DNA of 64,000 nucleotides from positions 3,534,001-3,598,000 of the forward strand of contig NZ_CP049868.1 of assembly GCF_011303555.1 (NCBI RefSeq). The letters run 5' to 3'. Below are positions 56,134 through 64,000 of this stretch, in pieces; position 1 is the first letter of the stretch; the number at the start of each line of letters is the position of its first letter. Made by a program: the position numbers and the translations under genes. Origin of the DNA: Pedobacter sp. HDW13. Its GTDB lineage: Bacteria > Bacteroidota > Bacteroidia > Sphingobacteriales > Sphingobacteriaceae. The notes below the pieces were generated by a model. It saw only the letters and a list, made by a program, of their open reading frames with translations. It searched no databases and was not told the origin of the DNA.

Positions 56134-57340
56134 ATGAAGGAAAAATTGAACAACGAGATCATACAGCTATTTATAAAGTATTTAAACAATCAATGTAGTA
56201 AAATAGAACTTGAAAAGGTACTTAAGCTGATTGAGGAGGGAAGTTATAAAAGTGAATGGGAATTTGTAATTACTGAAGATGCAGCGGCATTGGTAAATAG
56301 CAACCATCAAACGGAAATGCCAGTTGAAGTAATTTCCGGGCTTCACGATAAAATACAAAACACCATTACCGAAGAAAACAATAAAACTTCAGCCCTCTCA
56401 CTGCAGGTTTCATATTGGCGGAAAATTGCGGCTGCTGCAGCCATCCTAATTACATTGAGTATAGGAACTTTCTATTATTTCTCCAAGCAAAAGAATACAA
56501 GTGATTTAGTTCGGGATATAGCCCCCGGTGGTAGTAAGGCAATACTTACATTGGCGAATGGCAGAAAAATAATCCTTACCGATGCAAAAAATGGGGAACT
56601 GGCTGCGCTGGGTAACGTGGTGGTAACCAAACTTGCTAATGGAAAGATAATCTATAGCGTAAAACCGGGTAAAACCGGCGAGGCATCACCTAATACAATA
56701 GAAACACCAAAGGGGGACAGTACCAGGTTATATTGCCTGATGGAAGTAGAGTTTTACTAAATGCGGCTTCAGTCTTGACTTATCCTGCTTCATTTGCAGG
56801 CCTTAAAGAGCGACGTGTGTTGTTAAAGGGGAAGCATATTTTGAGGTGGCAAAAGTGCTGATGAAGGATAAAGAAGTGAAGCAAAGGATACCATTTATCG
56901 TAGTAACCGGTAACCAGGAAATAAAAGTGTTGGGTACACACTTTAATGTAAATAGCTATTCAGATGAACCGCAAACAAAAACTACATTGATTGAAGGATC
57001 TGTACAGGTTATATCAGCAGGAACAAAAAAAGTCCTTCTTCCTGGTGAGCAGGCTATAGTAGGCCCCAATGGACTGTCCATTTCTGAAGCTAATATTGAT
57101 GAGGTCTTAGCTTGGAAAAATGGGTATTTTATGTTTGAAAGCGAAGACATAGAATCAGTAATGAGGAAGATTGCCCGATGGTATGACGTCGATGTTGTAT
57201 TTGAAGGCGATAAACCTAAAGATAGATTTGGTGGTACTGTTAGCCGTTTCAGTAATGTTTCCCAAGTACTCCGAAAATTAGAATTAACCAATAAGATTCA
57301 CTTTAGAATAGAAGAAAGGAGGATTATAGTTACCAAATAA
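56134..57340 (+). CDS. FecR-family anti-sigma factor (frameshifted twice)
   Basis: Two single-G additions, in the G5 run at 56712-56716 and the G4 run at 56828-56831, give a 402-residue FecR protein ([23 protein letters not shown] and [11 protein letters not shown]). It has an N-terminal cytoplasmic part, one membrane helix ([20 protein letters not shown], ~92-111), the periplasmic FecR domain ('[25 protein letters not shown]') and a DUF4974-like end ('[29 protein letters not shown]'). As written the protein would end at residue 208. The first break falls at the same TP(R/K)GGQY motif as in the FecR gene at 10015. Confidence 0.88.
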
Positions 57341-57376
57341 CAACTTAACTTATGAAGTAATCTTAAAAAGAAAAAA

Positions 57377-57403
57377 GCCAGAAGTGCTTGCAACACAACT
57401 GGC
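57377..57403 (+). ncRNA. Conserved hairpin at a FecR-SusC junction (copy 3)
   Basis: GCCAG-AA-GTG-7 nt-CAC-AA-CTGGC. Compared with copy 1, a G-C pair is A-T here and a G-T pair is G-C, so the pairing is kept while the bases change. Confidence 0.55.
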
Positions 57404-57511
57404 CAATGCCTGGATTACTTAGTCAATAAATGCGATTTAACCAACTTTAACCCGCAGAAAACTTCAGATTCTTTAGGATCACAGTTAACCTGCGAATAAC
57501 CAGACTAACAA

Positions 57512-60500
57512 ATGTATAAAAATTATACTAATGAACTTGGTGTACCCAAAAGGCATGTCAATAAACTACTGCTGATTATGCGATTTACTACCGTAATACT
57601 AATAGCAACCATAATGCAGGTGAGTGCAGCAGGTTTTGCCCAAAGGATTACTCTTTCTAAAAAGAAAGTATCCCTTAAAAGTGTTTTTAAGGAAATACGA
57701 AAGCAAAGTAATTATGATTTTATCTATACGGATGAATTATTGCAAAATGCGAAGCCCGTCGATATAAATGTTAAAGAAGCGTTGCTGGACGATGTTCTGG
57801 ATAAACTATTTCAAGGCCAGCCATTATCCTATACCATAGAAGACCATACAGTTGTCCTCAAAGAAAAAACAGAAATTTCTTTAAAAGGAAAATTAGCCCT
57901 GCGGACAATTGACATACGTGGCCGCGTTGTGGATAGCAAAGGACTAGGAATTCCGGGTGTAACAGTTCGGATAAAAGGTGAACCTGGTGGGGGCAGTACA
58001 AATAATAATGGAGATTTTAGTATCGCAGTTACCTCGGCAAATTCCGTACTTATCTTTTCGTCCACCGGTTTTACGACTAAGGAAGTTTCTGTAAATGGTC
58101 AGACAGTCTTAAATGTAATACTCACAGAAGCAGTGGACGAATTGTCTGAGGTTTTGGTCGTCGGTTACGGCACTCAGAAAAAGATTACTGTAACTGGTTC
58201 TATCAGTTCTGTGAATATGGCTGATATGAGAACGCCTGTAGCGAGTCTTTCCAATGCCTTGGCGGGTAAAGTAGCGGGTGTCATTTCCATGCAGTCCAGC
58301 GGCGAACCAGGTTATGATAATTCTCAATTCACCATTCGTGGACTGGGGACTTTTACTGGAAGTACATCACCTCTTATTATTATAGACGGTGTGCAGCGTG
58401 ATGATGTTAATAGTGCCTTCGGAGGCTCTTTTAATAATATAGATCCTGAAGATGTGGCCAGTATTTCCCTGCTTAAAGATGCTTCTTCGACAGCCATGTA
58501 CGGTGCAAAAGGCGCCAATGGAGTTTTAATTATTACGACAAAAAGAGGGGTTGCCGGTAAACCAAAAATATCCTTAAAAGCAGAAACTGGAATAGCTGGT
58601 TTTACGGAAAGACCTGAAATGTTGGATGGAATTCAATACATGCAGTTGTTTAATGAGGCCAGGACCAACATGGGATTATTACCTAATTTTTCAAATGAAC
58701 AGATTCAGAAAACAGCTAGTGGCCTTGACCCATATTTATACCCAAATGTAAACTGGATAGATGAGGTTTATAAAGATCATTCTACTTTAACCAACGCAAA
58801 CTTAAATATAAATGGTGGTACCGAAACGGTACGGTATTATATTTCCAGTTCATTTTACAACCAAACAGGGCCTTATAAAGTTGAGAAGTTAAATGGTTAC
58901 AATCCTAATCTAAATTTTAAACGTTATGACTTTAGAAGTAACATCGATGTCAATGTTACTAGTAGCACACTTTTGCAACTAAATATTGGTGCAATGTTGG
59001 TTAATGCGCGATATCCGGGCATTAGTGCAGGCAGTCTATGGTACCAGTCTTATGCCACGACACCTGTTGCATTTCCAACAAGGTATCCAGATGGAAAATG
59101 GGCTGGTCCAACACCAAATGGAGGCATTAATCCACTAAATGCAGTACAAAACAATGGGTATTCCGATGAATTCAGGCCTGCTGTACAATCTGTATTTACG
59201 GTAACCCAAAAGTTAGATGTACTCACCCCTGGTCTGTCATCCTATGCAAGGTTCTCTTTTGATAGTTATGGAGATTTCAATAACAGGAGATCAGGTGTTA
59301 ATGATAACTGGCTGGCCATAGGTCGTGATGGTAATGGTGAACTGATGTTTGTACAAAACAGGATAGGACAACAGTTTTTAGGCTATAGCCAAGGTTCCGA
59401 TGGTGAAAGAATCATGTACCTGGAGGGAAATTTGAACTATGACCGAACTTTCAGCAATCACCGTATAGGTGCCATGTTTCTATATAATATGAGAAACAGG
59501 CTTAAAAGTACTGCAGGGGATGTAATCAATGCTATTCCTTTTCGTAATCAGAGTCTGGCCGGTAGAATCACCTATGGCTATATGGATAAATACCTTTTGG
59601 AAGTGAATGCCGGTTATACGGGGTCTGAAAATTTTCAAAAGGGAAGTAAATTTGGTCTTTTCCCCTCTTTATCAGGAGGGTGGGTGATTTCTAACGAGCG
59701 TTTTTTTAAACCATTGGCCAATACATTTACCTTATTAAAGCTTCGTGGTTCTTATGGCGTTGTGGGGAATGATAATATTGGCAGGGGAGATAGATTTCCG
59801 TATCTAACGCAAATCGGGGGAGGTTCAAGTACCGGGTTTGGTTTAAACGGTACATGGAACGGTGGTTTAACAGAAAATTTGATAGGGGTAGAAAATCTAA
59901 CCTGGGAAAAATCATATAAAGGAGACATCGGCCTTGAAATAGGTTTGTTTAATAAGTTGAATCTTATTGTTGATGGATTTGATGAGCGGCGTAAGAATAT
60001 TTTAATCATGCGCGAGTCCATCTCTTCGATAGTTGGATTAGAGGGAACCCCGGTATATGCTAATATCGGAGAGATGAGTAATCGTGGTATGGATGCGAGC
60101 ATTGAGTATAATGATCAGATTGGTAAGGTAGCGTTAAGGGTATTTGGAAACGTTACTTACAGCAAAAATAAAATCATTTTCGCTGATGAGCCCGCGAGGA
60201 AATACGCTTATCAAAATAAGGCAGGCTTCGCCCAGAATGAATTCCTAGGTTATATAGCTGATGGCTACTATACCAATCAAGCAGATATTGATTCACGACC
60301 AGTACAAAAATTTGGTGTGGTAAAACCTGGTGATATCCGCTATCTTGATCAGAATGGTGACAATGTTATTGATGCTTATGATGCAAGAAGATTAGGAAAA
60401 TCTCCATTTCCTTCCTGGCTATTTGGTGCAGGTTTCTCTGTAGCCTACAAAAAAATCGATTTGTCTTTGTTCTTTCAAGGAGTTGCAGATGTAGGAATCA

Positions 60501-60934
60501 TGGCAAACGGATCAGGCATTTACGGAAATGGTGCAGGGGTAGATGGAGTAGGAGTCGTGCCCTTTTCGGGGCTTGGGCAATATCCCAACAATACCATGGC
60601 AAAGGTGCTGGACAGGTGGACAATAGATAATCCACGTCAGGATGCATATTATCCCCGTTTATCCGTAGGCTCGCTTTCCGATAACAACTATCTCAGCAGT
60701 ACGCATTGGCTAAAAGACGGTTCTTATGTCCGTTTAAAACAAGCTTCAGTTGGTTATACACTTAGTTCAGAAAGATTAAAAAAAGCAGGGTTTCCTCTTT
60801 TGTACTTCTACGCTTCTGGACAGAATCTTTTGACTTTCAGCAAATTTAAGATATGGGATCCAGAGTTGGGATCTAATGGGGCGAAATATCCCATTACCAG
60901 GATGGCGACTTTTGGTGTGAGAGCTCAGTTTTAA
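57512..60934 (+). CDS. susC-like: SusC/RagA-family TonB-linked outer membrane protein
   Basis: An intact 1140-residue SusC protein. Signal-anchor region to AAGFAQ, STN domain ('ITLSKKKVSLKSVFKEIRKQSNYDFIYTDELLQ'), carboxypeptidase-regulatory-like domain (~residues 128-205), plug signature 'SPLIIIDGVQRDDVNS' and 'DASSTAMYGAKGANGVLIITTKRG', then a beta-barrel ending in RAQF. The N-terminal extension and STN domain indicate signalling to the FecR protein upstream. Together with the SusD lipoprotein, it imports oligosaccharides or similar ligands; substrate cannot be predicted as no degradative enzyme lies in the window. Confidence 0.94.
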   Translation: MYKNYTNELGVPKRHVNKLLLIMRFTTVILIATIMQVSAAGFAQRITLSKKKVSLKSVFKEIRKQSNYDFIYTDELLQNAKPVDINVKEALLDDVLDKLFQGQPLSYTIEDHTVVLKEKTEISLKGKLALRTIDIRGRVVDSKGLGIPGVTVRIKGEPGGGSTNNNGDFSIAVTSANSVLIFSSTGFTTKEVSVNGQTVLNVILTEAVDELSEVLVVGYGTQKKITVTGSISSVNMADMRTPVASLSNALAGKVAGVISMQSSGEPGYDNSQFTIRGLGTFTGSTSPLIIIDGVQRDDVNSAFGGSFNNIDPEDVASISLLKDASSTAMYGAKGANGVLIITTKRGVAGKPKISLKAETGIAGFTERPEMLDGIQYMQLFNEARTNMGLLPNFSNEQIQKTASGLDPYLYPNVNWIDEVYKDHSTLTNANLNINGGTETVRYYISSSFYNQTGPYKVEKLNGYNPNLNFKRYDFRSNIDVNVTSSTLLQLNIGAMLVNARYPGISAGSLWYQSYATTPVAFPTRYPDGKWAGPTPNGGINPLNAVQNNGYSDEFRPAVQSVFTVTQKLDVLTPGLSSYARFSFDSYGDFNNRRSGVNDNWLAIGRDGNGELMFVQNRIGQQFLGYSQGSDGERIMYLEGNLNYDRTFSNHRIGAMFLYNMRNRLKSTAGDVINAIPFRNQSLAGRITYGYMDKYLLEVNAGYTGSENFQKGSKFGLFPSLSGGWVISNERFFKPLANTFTLLKLRGSYGVVGNDNIGRGDRFPYLTQIGGGSSTGFGLNGTWNGGLTENLIGVENLTWEKSYKGDIGLEIGLFNKLNLIVDGFDERRKNILIMRESISSIVGLEGTPVYANIGEMSNRGMDASIEYNDQIGKVALRVFGNVTYSKNKIIFADEPARKYAYQNKAGFAQNEFLGYIADGYYTNQADIDSRPVQKFGVVKPGDIRYLDQNGDNVIDAYDARRLGKSPFPSWLFGAGFSVAYKKIDLSLFFQGVADVGIMANGSGIYGNGAGVDGVGVVPFSGLGQYPNNTMAKVLDRWTIDNPRQDAYYPRLSVGSLSDNNYLSSTHWLKDGSYVRLKQASVGYTLSSERLKKAGFPLLYFYASGQNLLTFSKFKIWDPELGSNGAKYPITRMATFGVRAQF

Positions 60935-60956
60935 TAACCATTTAACAATGATTAAG

Positions 60957-62825
60957 ATGAATAATATATTTAAAAATATTCTTTCAGGCAGCATAGGATT
61001 GTTCTTGTTGTTGTCTGGCCTGGGCTGTAAATATTTGGATGTAGCACCAGATAACCTACTAACCTCGGACATGCTGTGGGAAACCAGAGCAAATGCCGAA
61101 GGGTACCTAAACCAGATTTATGGTCGTATTGGTATTCCTGATGATGATTATACGATGCTGGGGGCAAGTGATGAAACTTCTTGCAGTATTGCAGGAGTGA
61201 ACGTTAGGCAATTGACTTCCGGAAACTGGAATGCACAAAGTAATTATTGGTATTATTGGGGACAGGATTATGCAGGAATCAGGCAAAGTATTGTCTTTGA
61301 ACAAAACATAGACAAGATGTCTGAGTCCATAATTGGTGCTGATTTAAAGAAACAATATAAGGCTGAAGCCCTATTTTTAAGAGCCTGGTTTTATTGGAAG
61401 TTGTTAAGGCAATACGGCCCATTTGTTAAAATTACCGAGCAGTTAAGTCTTAATGAAGACTATAATAAGTATCCTCGTGTACCCTTTAATGACTGTGTAG
61501 CATACATTAGTGATTTGTTAGACAGGGCGGCCACTAATTTGCCAGCTACGTGGTCTTCCTCATCAAATTATGGAAGGGCTAATAAAGCCTCATGTCTTGC
61601 CGTTAAATCTCAGTTAACCTTATTAGCTGCCAGTCCATTATGGAATGGAAACCCCATGTTTGCAGGTCTGAAAAATCATGATGGAACAGCTTTAGCACCA
61701 TCTCAGTATGATTTGAATAAATGGTGGGCAGCTGCCAATGCGGCTAAGGCAGTAATAGATCTGCCAGGCTACAGGCTTTTCACAAATCTGGATGAGGGCG
61801 ATAGCCAGTTTGATCCGTATCTCTCTTTCCGTAATTTGTTTCTTACAAATTGGAACGCAGAAATTTTATTTTCAACCAATATGGCAAACTCATGGCAGTG
61901 GGGGCATGAGGTGCGTTGTGCGCCGAATCCGGGAGGGTATAACATGCAAAATGCCACCCAGAATATTGTTGATGCTTTTTATATGCGTAACGGAAGGACA
62001 ATCGATGATCCATTGTCACAATATGTTGAAACTGGATTTGTTCAATTTGATGACCCTGCTAACTGGGGTAAATCCAAGGACGGGTTAAACAGGGGATATA
62101 TTAAAGGAAATTCCAACATGTACGCCAATCGTGAAGCCAGGTTTTATGTAAGCATCCAATATAACGGTAAGCCTGTTTTACCAGCACCTACACAGGATGA
62201 CCGGAATTTCTTTTCATCTGATGCGAACAAAGATGGAACCGGAAGAGCGGAGTTTTATTATTCAGGAAAATCAGGAGTAGGTGTGAATAACAATGGTGAC
62301 ATTACCGGTTACGATGTTTTAAAAAATGTAAGCCCTGCATCGAATATTAGAACAAACTCAGCTGTTTATCGCCCATTTATTCATTTACGCCTTGCAGAAA
62401 TGTACCTGAATTACGCTGAGGCCTTAAATGAGGTTGAGCCCAGTAACCCGGATGTTTTAAAATATGTGAATTTGGTAAGGCAGCGTGGCGGCCTTCCTGA
62501 TTTACAAACAGTTTATCCCTCTTCGGTAGGAAATCAAGCTGAAATGAGAAAACGCATCCTGCAGGAAAGACAGGTGGAATTGGCATTTGAGGGCGACCGA
62601 TATTTTACACTTATCAGAAGACTGATGATGGGAGATACTAAGGTGCAAACCATTTACAGGATGAATACCATCACAAATGATGGCAACCAAGGATTTGCTT
62701 TTGCAGATTTTAACAAACGTACATTATTGCAAACCCGGGTGTGGAATGATAAGATGTACCTTTTTCCAATTGCGCAGAGCGACATCGATAAAAATGCTTC
62801 ATTGGTTCAAAATCCAGGTTGGTGA
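60957..62825 (+). CDS. susD-like: SusD/RagB-family nutrient-binding outer membrane lipoprotein
   Basis: An intact 622-residue SusD protein, 22 bases after SusC. Signal with lipobox (LFLLLSGLGC, residues ~15-24), the SusD helical core ('AEALFLRAWFYWKLLRQYGPFVKI', 'LAEMYLNYAEALNEV') and the C-terminal 'RILQERQVELAFEGDRYFTLIRR' and 'LFPIAQSDIDKNASLVQNPGW'. An ATG 9 bases upstream is also in frame; MNNIFKNIL is preferred. It is the surface lid for the SusC transporter. Confidence 0.93.
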   Translation: MNNIFKNILSGSIGLFLLLSGLGCKYLDVAPDNLLTSDMLWETRANAEGYLNQIYGRIGIPDDDYTMLGASDETSCSIAGVNVRQLTSGNWNAQSNYWYYWGQDYAGIRQSIVFEQNIDKMSESIIGADLKKQYKAEALFLRAWFYWKLLRQYGPFVKITEQLSLNEDYNKYPRVPFNDCVAYISDLLDRAATNLPATWSSSSNYGRANKASCLAVKSQLTLLAASPLWNGNPMFAGLKNHDGTALAPSQYDLNKWWAAANAAKAVIDLPGYRLFTNLDEGDSQFDPYLSFRNLFLTNWNAEILFSTNMANSWQWGHEVRCAPNPGGYNMQNATQNIVDAFYMRNGRTIDDPLSQYVETGFVQFDDPANWGKSKDGLNRGYIKGNSNMYANREARFYVSIQYNGKPVLPAPTQDDRNFFSSDANKDGTGRAEFYYSGKSGVGVNNNGDITGYDVLKNVSPASNIRTNSAVYRPFIHLRLAEMYLNYAEALNEVEPSNPDVLKYVNLVRQRGGLPDLQTVYPSSVGNQAEMRKRILQERQVELAFEGDRYFTLIRRLMMGDTKVQTIYRMNTITNDGNQGFAFADFNKRTLLQTRVWNDKMYLFPIAQSDIDKNASLVQNPGW

Positions 62826-62858
62826 TGAAATTCATTATTTATTAATACATATAAGATT

Positions 62859-64000
62859 ATGAAAAAATATATAAATGCATGCCTATTCATTATTGCTGTT
62901 TTGGTGGTGGTGACTACAGGCTGCAAAAAAGAAAAAGGTTTTACACACGATGCATCCTCACCGATAACAATTACTCAAATCCTTCCTGAAAAAGGTAGTG
63001 GTGGCACAGAAATTCTGATCAACGGAAGTAATTTTACAACAGATACCTCACAGGTTAAGGTTAGCCTGAATGGAAAATCATTAAAGGTGATAGGTGTTAA
63101 TGGGGAACAGTTGATGGTTGTCGTGCCAAAAAAAGCAGGTTCGGGTGTGATTACTGTTACAATTGGAGGTAAAAGTACCACAAGTAAAACGCCCTTTATT
63201 TATGAATACATGAGAACCGTGACCACCCTTGCAGGATCTGGGGTTGCCGGATTTGCAAATGGGCAGGGCACTGACGCCAAGTTTAATTTTAGTGGTCAAT
63301 CCTGGTACCGTTGCAGTGGTATTGTCGTTGATAATAACCTGAATGTATATGTTACCGATGTAGGTAACCAATGCATTCGGAAAATTGATAAAGATGGAAA
63401 TGTCACCACTTTTGCAGGTAACCCAGGTAATGCCGGTTATCAGGATGGGAAAGGAACCGCTGCTAAGTTTAGTCTTCCTTACGGTTTAACAATTGATGAC
63501 AAAGGGAATTTATACAGTGTTGATCCCGGTAACTGGGATATCAGAAAAATAACTCCAGATGGAACGGCAACTTTGCTTGCATGGGCCAATCAGGAGCCCT
63601 GGAGTGTGGCCTTTGATAAGAAAAGTGGAAACGTATTTTATACCAGCTGTAATTCGCCTGGAAATGTTTATCAGCTTACGCCCTCAGGGGTAACCACCCA
63701 GGTCATTAGCGGCCTTAATTACCCCTCAGCAATGGCTTTTGACGATGCAGGCAATCTGTTTGTCACTGTACATGGTGATCATATGATTAAAAAATTTCTA
63801 ACTGGTAGCTGGACAGGGAGTATTGTTGCTGGTTCAGGAACGGCAGGCTATTTTGATGGACCGGCGAAAAGCGCAAAATTTTCTTTACCCTGGGGTATGT
63901 CTATCGATGGGACAAATAATTTATACATAGCTGGAAATGGAGCAGGTGGTGGAGGTCTTTCCAATCCAGATCAGAGTATCCGGTATATAGACGCACTGAG
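62859..64000 (+). CDS. IPT/TIG domain and NHL-repeat lipoprotein (3' end outside window)
   Basis: The open frame runs to the right edge (about 380 residues seen). A lipobox is visible (VVVTTGC, ~residue 22), followed by an IPT/TIG domain ('ITQILPEKGSGGTEILINGSNF', residues ~38-115) and NHL-type propeller repeats ('GIVVDNNLNVYVTDVGNQCIRKID', 'GLTIDDKGNLYSVDPGNWDIRKI', 'AMAFDDAGNLFVTV'). This IPT-NHL layout is typical of surface lipoproteins encoded next to SusC/SusD, likely binding glycan. It lies 33 bases after SusD. Confidence 0.9.
   Translation, partial: MKKYINACLFIIAVLVVVTTGCKKEKGFTHDASSPITITQILPEKGSGGTEILINGSNFTTDTSQVKVSLNGKSLKVIGVNGEQLMVVVPKKAGSGVITVTIGGKSTTSKTPFIYEYMRTVTTLAGSGVAGFANGQGTDAKFNFSGQSWYRCSGIVVDNNLNVYVTDVGNQCIRKIDKDGNVTTFAGNPGNAGYQDGKGTAAKFSLPYGLTIDDKGNLYSVDPGNWDIRKITPDGTATLLAWANQEPWSVAFDKKSGNVFYTSCNSPGNVYQLTPSGVTTQVISGLNYPSAMAFDDAGNLFVTVHGDHMIKKFLTGSWTGSIVAGSGTAGYFDGPAKSAKFSLPWGMSIDGTNNLYIAGNGAGGGGLSNPDQSIRYIDAL

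Overview
The window is a stretch of a Bacteroidota chromosome, most likely a Pedobacter-like member of Sphingobacteriaceae. The evidence is AT-rich intergenic DNA, several SusC/SusD and TonB receptor systems, three ECF sigma/FecR switches, a head-GIN domain protein, sequences resembling the Bacteroidota TAnnTTTG -7 box with an upstream TTTG, and almost no Shine-Dalgarno sites. No rRNA, tRNA or CRISPR array was seen.

Layout. 0-2.6 kb: the 3' end of a GH2 glycosidase and a secreted WG-repeat protein. 2.6-6 kb: an accessory island with four very short, hydrophobic or basic ORFs (three ending in clear hairpins), an XRE repressor divergent from a small secreted protein across a perfect operator-like palindrome, and an IS1595-family transposase overlapping a 45-residue Lys-rich ORF. 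6-9.1 kb: a secreted hypothetical protein, a GNAT acetyltransferase, a nested intergenic repeat and peptidase E. 9.3-22.4 kb: a glycan-utilisation locus (ECF sigma, FecR, SusC, SusD, GH89, a thioredoxin-like protein, GH28, cupin). 22.5-31.9 kb: MscS channel, TonB-type barrel protein, beta-propeller protein and an MG2-like secreted protein. 31.9-38.8 kb: an iron-uptake operon on the minus strand (FecI-like sigma, FecR, siderophore receptor, PepSY reductase) and a YeiH-type exporter. 39.5-46.5 kb: a phosphate-scavenging locus (TPR/HTH regulator, TonB receptor, beta-helix lipoprotein, beta-propeller phytase). 46.5-52.7 kb: a HipBA remnant, two near-identical GIN genes in direct repeat around a small redox module (flavin reductase, HxlR, DsbA-like), and short ORFs. 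52.9-55 kb: a LytS/LytTR two-component pair with an antisense Thr-rich 51-residue peptide gene between the two genes. 55.5-64 kb: a second ECF/FecR/SusC/SusD set and the start of an IPT/NHL lipoprotein.

Two patterns cut across the window. First, eight genes carry in total nine single-base frameshifts, and every one is repaired by adding one G to a coding-strand G run (or a single G in one case). The repaired lengths are all multiples of three, so assembly or base-calling error is the leading explanation. Second, the junction between FecR and its TonB/SusC receptor carries the same hairpin in all three loci, with a compensatory base-pair change, suggesting an RNA element tied to these operons.

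The most novel-looking items are the FecR-receptor hairpin, the cluster of short hydrophobic ORFs at 2.7-5.9 kb and the Thr-rich peptide at 54.1 kb. All are inferences from sequence alone.
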